From Branchipolynoe longqiensis (lineage: Eukaryota; Annelida; Polychaeta; Phyllodocida; Polynoidae), in the NCBI GenBank assembly GCA_030323885.1, contig CM059196.1, positions 37,871,535 to 37,935,534 on the forward strand: a DNA stretch of 64,000 nucleotides, given 5' to 3'. The position numbers were made by a program, and so were the translations under genes. Below are positions 44,891 through 55,139 of the stretch, one piece after another. The notes beneath the pieces are model-generated. The model had not been told where the DNA came from and searched no databases. It worked only from the letters and a program-made list of their open reading frames with translations. Numbering within the stretch: the first letter of the stretch is position 1; each line of letters opens with the position of its first letter.

Positions 44891-45780
44891 TTTAATTGAT
44901 ACTAATTCCAAATTGTGTCAAGCCTTATACTTGTTATAACACTAGTCTAGTATAGCTAACACATACCAGGCAACAATTAATTATTGCACTTTCTCACTTT
45001 TCGAGATAAGATTCCTCTATTTAGCTAGGATTATTTCAAATCATTCCCTTAAAGTATGTTAATAAATATATATGTATACAAGTTGTTGTATGACATACTT
45101 AAAACACCCATCTATATCAATATCAGAGATTGTCAGAAAGAGTCCTTGCAGAATTCTGGTTGAACTGTGGCGAAGTAACTACGGTATTTTAACAGTTGTG
45201 CCTTGTGGGGGTGTTGTCCACGTGATACATCCAAGCTAGCATTTAGCAACATCGTACTTCAAATCAGGATGGGGCTATGATTTTTTACATAATATAGAAC
45301 TAAAAAGCAAAATGTTGGCAAACGAACGATTCAAACTTCAAAGCCAAAGGCATATTGTTTGAAATAACGATCCATGTAACAATACACACAACAGTTAACA
45401 CAACACAACACAACACAAACCAGGTCCATGGACCTAGACATACGACCACGATGGGTCATACTAGAATAGCTGTCTCTGGATGTGCCATGCCCATGGCTCA
45501 CAGATTCCCAATAACCCATATACAAATCTAAGACCTAATACTTAGTAATAGCAATAACATAAGCCAATACTGCAATACTGCAATAGCCTGAATAGGCAAC
45601 ATATTATTTTTATTACAGTATTACTATTAGACTAGAACAAGCTTATTTATGGCTATGCGTGCGAGGTGATCTGAGATATACTCCGTCTAGACTCTAGCCA
45701 TACTCATGATAGTATTAATACCGGGATCAGCATGTGCATCCATTTAGAGCACTATGATACTATGGGAAGGTGGAATTGTG
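44891..45780. other. No gene recognised
   Basis: AT-rich. A short CACAACACAACACAACACAA repeat lies at 45397-45417. Confidence 0.4.
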
Positions 45781-45815
45781 TGGACAGGCCCGGTGGCTGA
45801 TAGCCAGGCACATAC

Positions 45816-45868
45816 CCTGCCGCCAGTGACAGTGTAGCAATCAGCAGCACTGCCACAGTCAGTGTCAT
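45816..45868 (-). CDS. Possible signal-peptide exon (speculative)
   Basis: On the minus strand an ATG opens MTLTVAVLLIATLSLAAG, a classic secretory signal shape (short N-region, hydrophobic core, small residues at the end), in GC-rich codons (CTG, GTG). After 17 codons plus GG comes GTATGTG, a usable donor. If unspliced, the frame continues YVPGYQPPGLSTQ and stops after 38 residues. An in-frame TAG lies upstream. No downstream exon was found, so this is a candidate only. Confidence 0.25.
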
Positions 45869-46569
45869 CCAGCCGCCGGATTTACCAACTTGACCAAGCT
45901 ACTCTTTCCATGGTCATGCACCGCATTTTTGACCTACACCAAATGAAAATGAGGCCGCTTTCTCCGGAACTAGCAGTGCATTTACCATGTTTTTCCATGC
46001 AAGATGTTGGCTAAGCATGTATCTGCAAATCGACAGTGAAGTCGATTGCATGAAAATCGCTAAAAACATTAAATGCAGCCCGGTTTGTGATTTGGCCGTG
46101 AGAGCGACCGCCTTCCACCTTCTGCCTGACTCCCTCCCAGTATGCACGGCCACTGGCACTGCGCCTTGTGGGCACCCCCCTCTTCCCGATGCCGCTACCG
46201 TCAGTTCAACATTCGTGAATTACAGACGAGATATGCTATGATGACGCCTACCTGATATCTGAAGCGTCGGCTATGTATATCCTGCGGCTCTGGATACTAT
46301 GTGTCCATGTGGTGGGAACGCGTAAATCCCTTAATTCGTACTCCAACTTGCAAACTTTCTCGAACCCCAGGAAGTCTACACCGAAGCAAAATGGCGGCAG
46401 AAGCATAACAAAGTCACGTGACCAGGTTGTTTCAAAACGATGCGACAGATGGCGGCACCCACTTGATGGAGTTATAATGTCGTTCATTGAAATCCGTGTC
46501 TGTACAATACTTCATTACAGAATGGACACGCATGGGTGGTTACTTTGATATACCTACTCTTTGTTATAT

Positions 46570-47172
46570 AGTTATTGTTTGTTGGGGATTTACGTCCTAG
46601 TAACTTCTAAGGTCATAACACACTCACAGTGACTTTATAGTGCTTGTCCACAGATAGACTGGGCCGACGGCAGTACGACCCAATATCCTACTCAGTTATA
46701 TTATCCTGATACTGAGAAAACCAGTCCGTGCCCCATCCTATTAGTGCGACCAGACGGGATGGCCGAATGAGTTAGAGCGTCTGTCTCACGTGTTGGTAGA
46801 ACGTGGGGTCGTGGGGTCGAACCCTGGTCGAGTCAAACCAATGACGTACCAATTTATACTTGTCACTTCCTAGGCAGGCACTCTGCATTATTAGGACAGG
46901 GCAAGGACTGGTGTGCTCAGTTTCAGGATAATATGACTGAGTGGGATATCAGGTCATGGTGCCGGTGGCCTGATTTCCCATTGGGACAGCACTATAAAGT
47001 CACCATGAGTGCGCACTGTCACAAGTCGGTACCCGTCCTGATATGACCTTAGATGTTACTAGGACGTAAAAACAACAACAAACAAACAAATCCTATTAGT
47101 GCCAAGTTCCAGACTAGATAGCAAAGAGTATCAATTGTGTAAGTGATTCGTTTGACTTGGTCGGCCAGTCTA
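46570..47172 (-). mobile_element. Older SINE-A split by a younger SINE-A
   Basis: Pieces 46570-46747 and 47103-47172 form one minus-strand SINE. The plus-strand copy 46748-47090 sits inside it. Confidence 0.92.
46748..47090 (+). mobile_element. Full-length SINE-A (343 bp), nested
   Basis: Starts GACCAGACGGGATGGCCGAA and ends AACAACAAACAAACAAA. 12-bp duplication TCCTATTAGTGC at 46736-46747 and 47091-47102. Intact A and B boxes. Confidence 0.96.
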
Positions 47173-47214
47173 TATATATACGCGGTATTAAAAACTTACA
47201 GATCCTCTTCTGGC

Positions 47215-47600
47215 TGATCTAGGCCTCTAATGCCAGCTCGGTATGCGACATGTGGCATGTGAACGTGGCATGCAGTATAGATACCGATGCGATTTTCCGT
47301 CATTCTTTCTACAAATTTGTGAAGAAAAGTAAACGCTCCTGTTGTTTCCTATGGTTCATAGGGCAGCATTCGCACCGATCGGTCCATGGGTCGATCCATT
47401 TGCCACATTGGCATTGGCATTGGCATTGGCATTGGCATTGGCATTGGCATTGGCATTGGCATCGGCATCGGCATCGGCATTGGCATTGGCATTAGTCGCA
47501 TTCGCATTCGGACATATGGAAGCACTACTGTGCCTTTACATGCTTTTCCATTGTTTGCCGCATTCGTATTCCGCATACCGCGTATATGGAATCTTAGCTT
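47215..47600. mobile_element. Relative of the TTAA MITE at 29126, with (GCATTG)n
   Basis: GGTATGCGACATGTGGCATG at the left, ACCGATCGGTCCATG shared with 29246 (inverted), and CATACCGCGTATATGGAATC at the right. A (GCATTG)n array at 47407-47493 lies inside. Confidence 0.6.
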
Positions 47601-47680
47601 TAGGCTTACCTATTCAGCCATCCTGTCTGGCCAATACAACTATGTAGGCCGATATAGTATATGGGCATGCATGTACTGAA

Positions 47681-47786
47681 TGTAGCTGTGTACGTAGCTG
47701 TGTATGTAGTTGTGTACGTAGCTGTGTATGTAGTTGTGTATACATGTAGTTGTGTATACATGTAGTTGTGTATACAGTTGAGTATG
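47681..47786. repeat. (GTAGCTGTGTAT)n minisatellite
   Basis: 12-bp units GTAGTTGTGTAT with drift. The array continues at 48110-48420 after a SINE-A insertion. Confidence 0.9.
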
Positions 47787-48108
47787 TTGGTTGGTGGAGT
47801 TTTATGTCCTAGCAACATCTAAGGTCATATCAGGACGGGTACTAACTTGTGACAGTTCACACTCATGGTGATTTTATAGTGCTGTCCCACTGGCAAATCA
47901 GGCCGCCAGCACCATGACCCAATTTCCCACTGTCACATTATCCTGATACTGAGCTAACCAGTCCATGCCCTATCCTAGCAATGCCGAGGCCAGGCTAGGG
48001 AGCAAGTACACATTTTCTAAGTCATTGGTTTGACTCGACTGGGAATCGAACTCCTTACCTTCCCTACGGGAAGCACATGCTCTACCGACTCGACCACCAC
48101 GTCCAGTA
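47787..48108 (-). mobile_element. SINE-A inserted in a minisatellite
   Basis: TGGAGTTTTATGTCCTAGCA to GGGAATCGAACTCCTTACC and CGACTCGACCACCACGTCC. Confidence 0.9.
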
Positions 48109-48420
48109 GTAGTGTATGTAGTTGTGTATGGAGGCTAGTTGTGTATGTACTTACTTGTGTATGCAGTTGTCTATGTAGTTATGTATGCAGTTGTATATGT
48201 AGTTGTGTATGCAGTTGTATATATAGTTGTATATGTAGTTGCGCGTGCAGTTGTATAATATTTTATGTAGTTGTATATGTATGCTATGTCTAGCTGTATA
48301 TGTAGCTGTATATGTATACACGTGTAGCTGTATATGTATGTGTAGACGTGTATGTATGTGTAGCTGTATATGTATGTGTATCTGTATTATGGAGTTGGGT
48401 ATGTATATGCATGTGTATAC
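48109..48420. repeat. (GTAGTTGTATAT)n minisatellite, continued
   Basis: Same 12-bp unit as 47681-47786, more diverged. Confidence 0.85.
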
Positions 48421-48496
48421 GTATATTGATTTATTTATGTATACATTATTATGATTATACGTTTCTTCACCTCGTGAAATTTGAACAGCAGACTAT

Positions 48497-49092
48497 AGCC
48501 GTGTTCACACGGACAAAATGTGAGGCGAATCAGACAAATCGAATCAGGTGAGGCGAATTAGCCGTCCGTTCACATGAGCACTGCTTGGGCCGGAAGTCGA
48601 TATCTGCGCATGAGCAAGTCCAGACTAACCAGCGCCATTTTGGGTTCGACGACGCCGGCACCAGAGAGTGTGGGTTCGACCTAGATATGTAATGACTGAA
48701 TCGTATTGGTTTGGAACGGTCAAAACTTCTGCTGGGCAGTGAAACCCTAAAAATAAATCATGAAAAAAATATCTGTGCACTTCTAGCAGGTTCATAGACC
48801 AAATTATATAATATGCACTTTTGATCGACCGGAAAGTCAACAAACTGAGGTGTCGACTGCGCATGCGTGTGAGGTGCTTAATCCGCCTCAGTGCGTTCAC
48901 ACGGGCAAAATAAATCGAATCACAGAAATCGCCTCACGTAAACTACCTCGCTTAGGTGGTTTACATTATCCGAATCACGTGAATCGAATCAGCCCTAATC
49001 CGCCTCAGACGTGCGTTCACACGAGAAATGTGAGGCGAACTATACAAGTCGCTTTCTACGAATCGATTTACATTGCCCGTGTGAACACGGCT
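48497..49092. mobile_element. 596-bp MITE with AGCCGTGTTCACACGG ends
   Basis: Left AGCCGTGTTCACACGGACAA, right TTGCCCGTGTGAACACGGCT. TAT lies on both sides (possible 3-bp duplication). GTGCGTTCACACGRG and TGTGAGGCGAA recur internally. Confidence 0.85.
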
Positions 49093-49199
49093 TATAACAA
49101 TTTGGTCGTCATGCAATTATTGACTTCTGGCATAGTGTGTTGCGGTAATACTTTAACTGTTACCACTAATTGAGATCCACCCCCTCGCTCCCTCCCAAT

Positions 49200-49352
49200 A
49201 CTTGTTGTATCTTGTAATATCAACTGCCAGACAAGGTGGTGACAAGTATCATCTTTGTATTGTTTTTTGTAGGCTTATTACTTGGGTGAGGATCGCACGC
49301 ACTACCGACCGCTCGGGAAGCGGGCCCCCTACATATTCGGCTCTACCGTCTA
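49200..49352 (-). mobile_element. Degenerate SINE-A head
   Basis: GGTGACAAGTATCATCTTTG and CGGGAAGCGGGCCC correspond to the body and head regions of SINE-A. Confidence 0.5.
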
Positions 49353-50528
49353 ATATTAGCTATATGAATAATTTATATAAATATTTTAACTAACCAATGC
49401 CAATTTATACTAATATATTGTAGTAGTCTGTACATGAGCTCTACTACCATGTGGTGGTGGCAGACACTACGCTGCACACCTACGCAGTTACACTGAACTG
49501 CACTAGGTGGCAGCACGCTAGCCACCGGGCAGAGCCCCGACTGGGCTGCCTTCTACTGCGTGTGGCTAGCACACCCCGCACCCACCTATAGAGGTGATGT
49601 GGGACCTGACAGGTCAGTTGACTGCTGACACCACGGAGAGTGGATAGGTTTTGGAATAAACCAGTTTGAAGCGTACTGTTAATAAATCTTGGCATTCTTC
49701 CGTGGGTGCGTGGCAGTGAGGAAGACTGTGGGCCATCACAAAATCTTGTAACTCAAAATAGTGTACATATATGTGTTCATATTAATTATATTATCATAAC
49801 CCCAAAATACAGTGGTTGAAAAAACTGTTCTGAAATAGAAATTCTTATATATATGACATTCTTTAAATAATGCCAACGATAGTTGAACGTGGCCTATATA
49901 TACCCCTAAATGCATTGTCTCTTTTCTTTAAATATTTACACATTTCACAATTTTAAGAATGTTATTTAATGGAATGGAATACGTACGTATCAGTGTTTAT
50001 TTTGTTGCATTATCTAGATAAATAGGCATTTTTTTATTTAACTTCAAATTACTAAATACATGTTACAAACGTGTGACAAATAATGACAACATTTAAAATG
50101 CTACATCGTTTAAATCCTTTGAAATGATTAAATGTTTGAGTTCTCTGTCACATTGTTTAATGAAATGATATACTTATGCACAGTGAAACAAGTTGAAAGA
50201 AAAAGATAATTGATGTTCGTATTCATATAATTTACTGTAATGAGGACAACATAATGAAATTGGCCGTTTACACCCAATTTCTGCCCAGGAATGATATTTT
50301 TAACATATTTCAAAACCAAACGGTCAATTTGAACAATTGTTTTATAATAATGTGCTAGACCATTTATGATACTATGTGGGATCTACTTTTGTGTGTGATC
50401 TCCCATCTCCATCTCTTTGCATTTAAAACAATAAAACAATTTCTTGCAATTTGTTGGGGTTGAACTGTACATTGACCCGTCTATAAACAGCTCAAGTCAG
50501 ATCAGATGGAATCTTATATTATTCACTT
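49353..50528. other. No gene; possible LTR-like stretch at 49440-49740
   Basis: 49440-49740 is GC-rich and carries two AATAAA signals (49653, 49680), which might mark an LTR, but no partner or ends are clear. The rest is AT-rich. Confidence 0.3.
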
Positions 50529-50532
50529 TTAA

Positions 50533-50854
50533 AGTGGTATAGTCCAATGGTTTAATTCGAGTTTGTGTCATTTTCTGAGATAATTATATTAGGATGATTG
50601 TTTTAGATCTAATCTACATCAATTTAGTTTGAGGTAACTTTTATTTTAAATAGCTAACTTTTGAGATATTTGAAGTGCAAAGATGCCAAATTAAAACTGT
50701 GACACCGTAGGTTTCTGTAGTAATAGGTTCTATTAAATTGCCTCAGTGTTCCCTTCTATGTGTTGACACCGGTATCAAAGTTAGATATGTAGAATCAAAT
50801 CGAGACACTTGGTTTTGTTATGAAAATATGATGTTGTCATCGGACTATGCAGCT
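50533..50854 (+). mobile_element. TTAA-target MITE, 322-bp copy
   Basis: TTAA at 50529-50532 and 50855-50858. Left AGTGGTATAGTCCAATGG, right CATCGGACTATGCAGCT. Confidence 0.92.
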
Positions 50855-51054
50855 TTAAATAGTGAATTCAATTTACAGGATTGACATAAACAAACAGTTC
50901 ATTTGGTTACTTTTGATCAGAATCTTTTGCTGCTATTTGATCTGAATTTCTTGCTCCTATTCTAAAATATAACATGATACGATATTGTGATGCTTTATAG
51001 TGTTGAAGTAGAAAGGTCCATGAATATATCTATTTCTTCTTCATCGTGTCCTTC

Positions 51055-51430
51055 CACCAGTTATCTCAAGGGATTTTCAAGCAGAGGTATGATCTTTATT
51101 TGTGGGACATGCTCTCGGTGGTGGATGGTGGTAGCAGGATTTGCAATCAGATAGCTGATTCCCAGGGCCGTGATGGGGACGCTCCTGCTGTGGCCAGTTT
51201 GTCGATAGAAAGCCCGGGCATACCATTTTACCGACCCAAGGGATTTTTAACCTCCCACACCACATAGACATGGTATGAGAGCAACCGGCCTTTGATGACG
51301 CTGTAAGTTATACACAGCGGTGGAAATCCAAATTGGCAGAGGTGGGGGGGGGGGATGGGGACTCGAACCCCTGACCCTCAGGCATCTGACCTAGAAAAAA
51401 GTCAGACTCTCTAACCACTCCGCCACAGAG
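51055..51430 (-). mobile_element. Third tRNA-derived repeat (SINE-C)
   Basis: The minus-strand head has A box TGGCGGAGTGGTTAGAG and B box GGGGTTCGAGTCCCC, with a long variable arm as in Leu/Ser tRNAs. The 3' flank does not pair as an acceptor stem. The body ends near ACAAATAAAGATC. Confidence 0.55.
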
Positions 51431-51650
51431 AACATCACAATATATCTATAACCTGCATAGAAATAACTTTTGAAATCAAACAGGACAGGAGACCCATAGT
51501 CCTCAGTGACATTAAATGCTTTCCTGAAGATAGGAAGCTGTGTGTAGTTAGAGCTAATAAATATTACATTTTTTGTACTGAAGAAATTAGGAAAAGCAAA
51601 TAATTGTTGCTTAGCTTTATTAGGCCTCATGGGCCTATTTCTAGAGCACA

Positions 51651-51893
51651 CTAATGAGAGGGACCCTCAGAGTGCTAAAATTAGCAGGAATATACACTTC
51701 CCGGTTTGGGGCCCACTCCATGAGAGGGGCATTTGCTTCCAACTCAAGGAACCTAGGTCTTCCGATTAACACTATTCTTAACAATGCAGGTTGGAAGACG
51801 TCCATTGCTTTTGTTAGACATTATAACAAAAGAGTGGAGAAGACCAAGATAGCTACAACCTTGCTTCTAAAGGCATTAAGAGTTGTTGGATAA
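51651..51893 (+). pseudogene. Tyrosine recombinase C-terminal fragment (DIRS/Crypton type)
   Basis: About 80 codons read VLKLAGIYTSRFGAHSMRGA, then NTILNNAGWKTSIAFVRHYN and a stop. It shows the catalytic H-x-x-R (HSMR), the W of GW, and the Tyr nucleophile (RHY), the end of a tyrosine recombinase of the DIRS/Ngaro or Crypton kind. The N-terminal part and first catalytic Arg are not found upstream; that region is unrelated (SINE-C). Fragment only. Confidence 0.75.
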
Positions 51894-52912
51894 ATAAATA
51901 ATTGGCTCAAGTTAGTAATCAAATTTATGTCTACGTAAACCTCTCACTGTGCTATAATTAGCCATGAGTATGAGAACGAGGTGAAATAGATTAATTATGC
52001 GAGTACTTACGTAGTACAGTTGACACGTAATTTGTGTTTCACCGAGTTCGAGGATTCAACTATTTGTAGGACAGTCCCGTCCAAACCAACCCAGGGTGGA
52101 CAGAGAGTGCTCTTACTGGACGAGAAGATTACTATTGTGCTTTAATCTTTCGGCAATTATTAGATTAGGCATACATTCGGGTAAGGTTATGCAAATAACA
52201 ATCTGTTATCAGGGAACTGCTAGAAGTCAAACATAACCAGGTATATAATTAACTGTTGGGATAACAGTTGTTTATTCAATCAGAGCCGCGTGCAAGTCGC
52301 TTTATCGTCCAATCGAGAAAAAGGTTCTAGTTTACATATCTCCTGTATCAGAAAATGATTCATTGAGCATTTCCAACACTCTACATTTATGTGACAGATA
52401 CCTTCCTTGGTGCATTATTTTAATAGCTAGTTACTCCCACAGCCCAGTCTGAGCCAGAGCAGAGGTGAATAGCCTATTGTATCTACTGAATAACTTAAAA
52501 GCTCAGCCATACTAAAATATTTACCCAATTTAGATTTGACCACAAATAGCCCAGGGGCAAAAACAAATTGTTTCAAAACATGCAAGTACATTCGGTTACG
52601 ACAATTGTCACATTTCACTTATTTAATAACTATATTTATTGGTAATAACCCACTTTTTGACTCTAAAGCAAGCTCTTGGAACAATGTTTGTTACAAACTC
52701 TAAAATACTGGCACCGGAAAGCATGCCTCCTTCTCTAACTAGCTTATGTTTCACATGTCGAGAACTAGCATGGAACTAGTATACTCTGATTGCAGAATGC
52801 ATTCATCAGGTTGCTTTATAATTAACTACCTGCTGAAAAAACATAAGTAAGGTTAAACTACACACCACCACAGATAAAATACCATGATCGAGCCAGCTGG
52901 ATAAAAGGTTCA
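51894..52912. other. No gene recognised
   Basis: May include 3' sequence of the recombinase element (GAGTACTTACGTAGTAC near 52000). Not assigned. Confidence 0.4.
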
Positions 52913-53099
52913 CCCTATGACACTAAGACGGCTCACTCCCTATCTCTCCCATGGTAATGCAAATTTTGCAGTGCCATCTTGTGGTGGGTTTGATCAGCCT
53001 GACTGCTGGCTGGTATTTCACATCTAAACACATAGGCCTACAAGGCGAGAGGGTAAGTTTAAAATTTAAAAAAGAGAGATTTCCTGTCATTTGGATTTG

Positions 53100-53480
53100 G
53101 CCGATGTTGCGCCTACTGCCTGGTCCCCACCTCCCTCTGCCCCCACCCTCCCTCATTCCCCTGCCCTCACCCCTCCCGCCTCCCGGTTTCACCGCCCTTC
53201 CCCCCCTCCCTCCCCTTCCATCCCCCTCCACCCCACCGCCCTTCCCATCCCCTTCACCCTCTCATCTCCACCCTTCCCTCTCCCTATCTCCCTCCTCATC
53301 CACCTTGTCCAGTAGACTCCCAGCGCTCTCACACCACACCTTCCTCCCCTCCCACTTTCTTCCCTCCCCTTTCCTCCCTCCCCCATCACCACTTCCTCTC
53401 CGCCTCCCCCCTTTTCCCCCACACTCCCTCTCTCCTCCTCACCCACCTCAGTCGGCGCTCTCACACCATACCTCACGACC
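53100..53480. repeat. Pyrimidine-rich tract
   Basis: CCCTCC-type low complexity. CAGCGCTCTCACACCA / CGGCGCTCTCACACCA occur at 53321 and 53453. The 180-codon ORF (52951-53493) is proline/serine repeat. Confidence 0.85.
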
Positions 53481-53639
53481 CTCCCTGTTATAAGTGGGGG
53501 GGGGAGGTGTTATAAGTGGGGGGGGGGGGAAGTTCCCTTCTGGTTGCATGTTGCTACTCCTATAGAACTCCCACCACCACTACCCCCAACCTGCCCTCTA
53601 CCTCTCCAGCCCATCTAGCCCCGCCACCAGACACACATT

Positions 53640-54215
53640 TTGTGTGGTGGGGGTTGACGGTTTGTGTGGTTGGGGTGTAGGTGGGTATGGTGGGGGTGTA
53701 GGTGTGTGTAGTGGGTGTGAGGGGTGTGTGGTGGAGGTGTAGGTGGGTTGTGGTGGAGTTGTAGGGGTCTTGCAGAGCGGCACTTCACAATCTTTAGCAT
53801 CCCTAAACCCCCACCCCACACCTAAACCCTCAACATAGCCCTAAACCTCCACCACACACACCTAGACCCCCCACCACACACCTATACCCCCTCTACATCC
53901 CTAAACCCCCACCACACCCCCACCACACACCTACACTACCACCACACACAGACCACACCCACACCCTCATCACACACACCTACACCCTCACCACACACAC
54001 CTACACCCTCACCACACACACCTACACCTCAACCACACACACCTACACCTCAACCACACACACCTACACCCCCATGACACACACACCACACAATTACATC
54101 CCCAGCACACACACCCACCACAAACCTACACCACCAACACACACAAACCTACACCCCCACCACATCCCTAAACCCCCATCACATCCCTAAACCCCCACCT
54201 CACACCTACCAAGCG
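53640..54215. repeat. (CCACCACACACACCTACACC)-type minisatellite
   Basis: A GT-rich block (53640-53770) is followed by a CA-rich block with units such as CACACACCTACACCCTCACC. Confidence 0.85.
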
Positions 54216-54231
54216 ACAGCAGGGTTTCTTC

Positions 54232-54638
54232 TAGATAAAAGATTCACCCGGTACTTGTAGTACACGGGTGAAGGACAACGTAGTGTAAATACGGGCGAAA
54301 ATAGGTTTAGTATGGAACATGAACCAGAAACTGTGGCTCCAGTATCAAATGGCTACCCATATGGGCACAGAGTTGGTGAAATGGGCGAGAATGCAAAAAG
54401 ACAAGATGGCAGCGCTAGAACGCTGTCGATTTCACTTTTAAATCTTATTAAACTAGATATTTTATTATATTTTTCAACTCAGAGGTAGCGGTTAATATCA
54501 AGACACCTACAAAGAATAAATGTTGCTTCTTAGATTGTGAAATTAGGCTCTCATTTCATTAACCCGCTTTTTCGACCGTTTTTATATAAGGCTGGTATTC
54601 ACCCGTGTACTGCGAGTACCGGGTGAATCCTTTATCTA
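54232..54638. mobile_element. 9-bp-TSD MITE, copy 2
   Basis: 407 bp, the same length as the copy at 34386. Perfect TSD GGTTTCTTC (54223-54231 and 54639-54647). TIR starts TAGATAAAAGATTCACCC. It is nested inside the larger MITE at 52913-54755. Confidence 0.92.
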
Positions 54639-54755
54639 GGTTTCTTCTGACACTCCAATGCTATCAAAATGATCAAACCCACCACCTGCTGGTGCGCTGG
54701 CTGTTCTCTTGATTACACAGTACCTGGCCGAGTGAGCCGTCTTAGTGTTATAGGG

Positions 54756-55036
54756 TCTTTGAACCAGCGTGGAAACAGAGAGCGTGTTTATATACACGCT
54801 CTCTGGTGGAAACTTCTGACCGACGCAACCAGATACAACGATGGACAGTGCGTGTTTCGTCATTTCCGTCGTAGATTGCTTCCGGCAAACGAATAATGCG
54901 CGTAAATATTAGGAAACACACACATTAATTGTTATTTTATGTTCGACTAGCAATAATAGACACATTTAGATAGATACGAAGACGTATATAGGTGTATATT
55001 CGACCACTTAGAAGAGGTGTCAATACAATTACTAAA
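54756..55036 (+). promoter_or_regulatory. Presumed DHX8 promoter and 5' UTR
   Basis: Only 281 bp separate the end of a MITE terminal repeat (54755) from the DHX8 start codon. Visible here are an 11-bp-arm palindrome enclosing TTATAT (54777-54804) and an ETS/GABP-like GCTTCCGGC (54878-54886), a site common in housekeeping promoters. The in-frame TAG at 54989 fits 5' UTR. The transcription start is not known; this is inferred from position. Confidence 0.5.
54777..54804. repeat. Perfect 11-bp-arm hairpin around a TATA-like core
   Basis: AGAGAGCGTGT and its exact reverse complement ACACGCTCTCT flank TTATAT. It lies 232 bp upstream of the DHX8 ATG. Confidence 0.8.
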
Positions 55037-55139
55037 ATGGCCGATGAGGATGAGCTGAAGAAGCTGGAGCACCTGTCTTTGGTATCCAAAGTATGCACAG
55101 AACTGGACAATCATTTAGGGATGAACGACAAAGATCTAG
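55037..55139 (+). CDS. DHX8: DHX8 exon 1 (coding part)
   Basis: Encodes residues 1-34, beginning [16 protein letters not shown] and ending NDKDL, plus the first base of an Ala codon. The donor is AG|GTAAGG. The part from [15 protein letters not shown] onward is nearly invariant in animal DHX8. A MITE begins 13 nt after the exon end. Confidence 0.96.

Larger units (their letters stand above)
52913..54755. mobile_element. GACGGCTCACTC-family MITE, long copy
   Basis: TIRs CCCTATGACACTAAGACGGC (left) and GTGAGCCGTCTTAGTGTTAT then AGGG (right). The sequence just inside each end matches the short copy at the window start. About 1.5 kb of pyrimidine-rich and CA-rich DNA plus a 9-bp-TSD MITE (54232-54638) fill the middle. 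GGTTCA occurs inverted just outside both ends and may extend the TIR. Confidence 0.75.

Noticed and set aside
46394..46412. Start of a small protein (AAAATGGCGGCAGAAGC)
   Set aside because: Stop codon after five codons; possibly a YY1-like site only.
51357..51430. Leu/Ser-type tRNA gene on the minus strand
   Set aside because: Good A and B boxes, but the acceptor stem does not pair and a SINE-like body follows.
52951..53493. 180-codon Pro/Ser ORF
   Set aside because: Starts inside a MITE end and runs into CT-rich low complexity.
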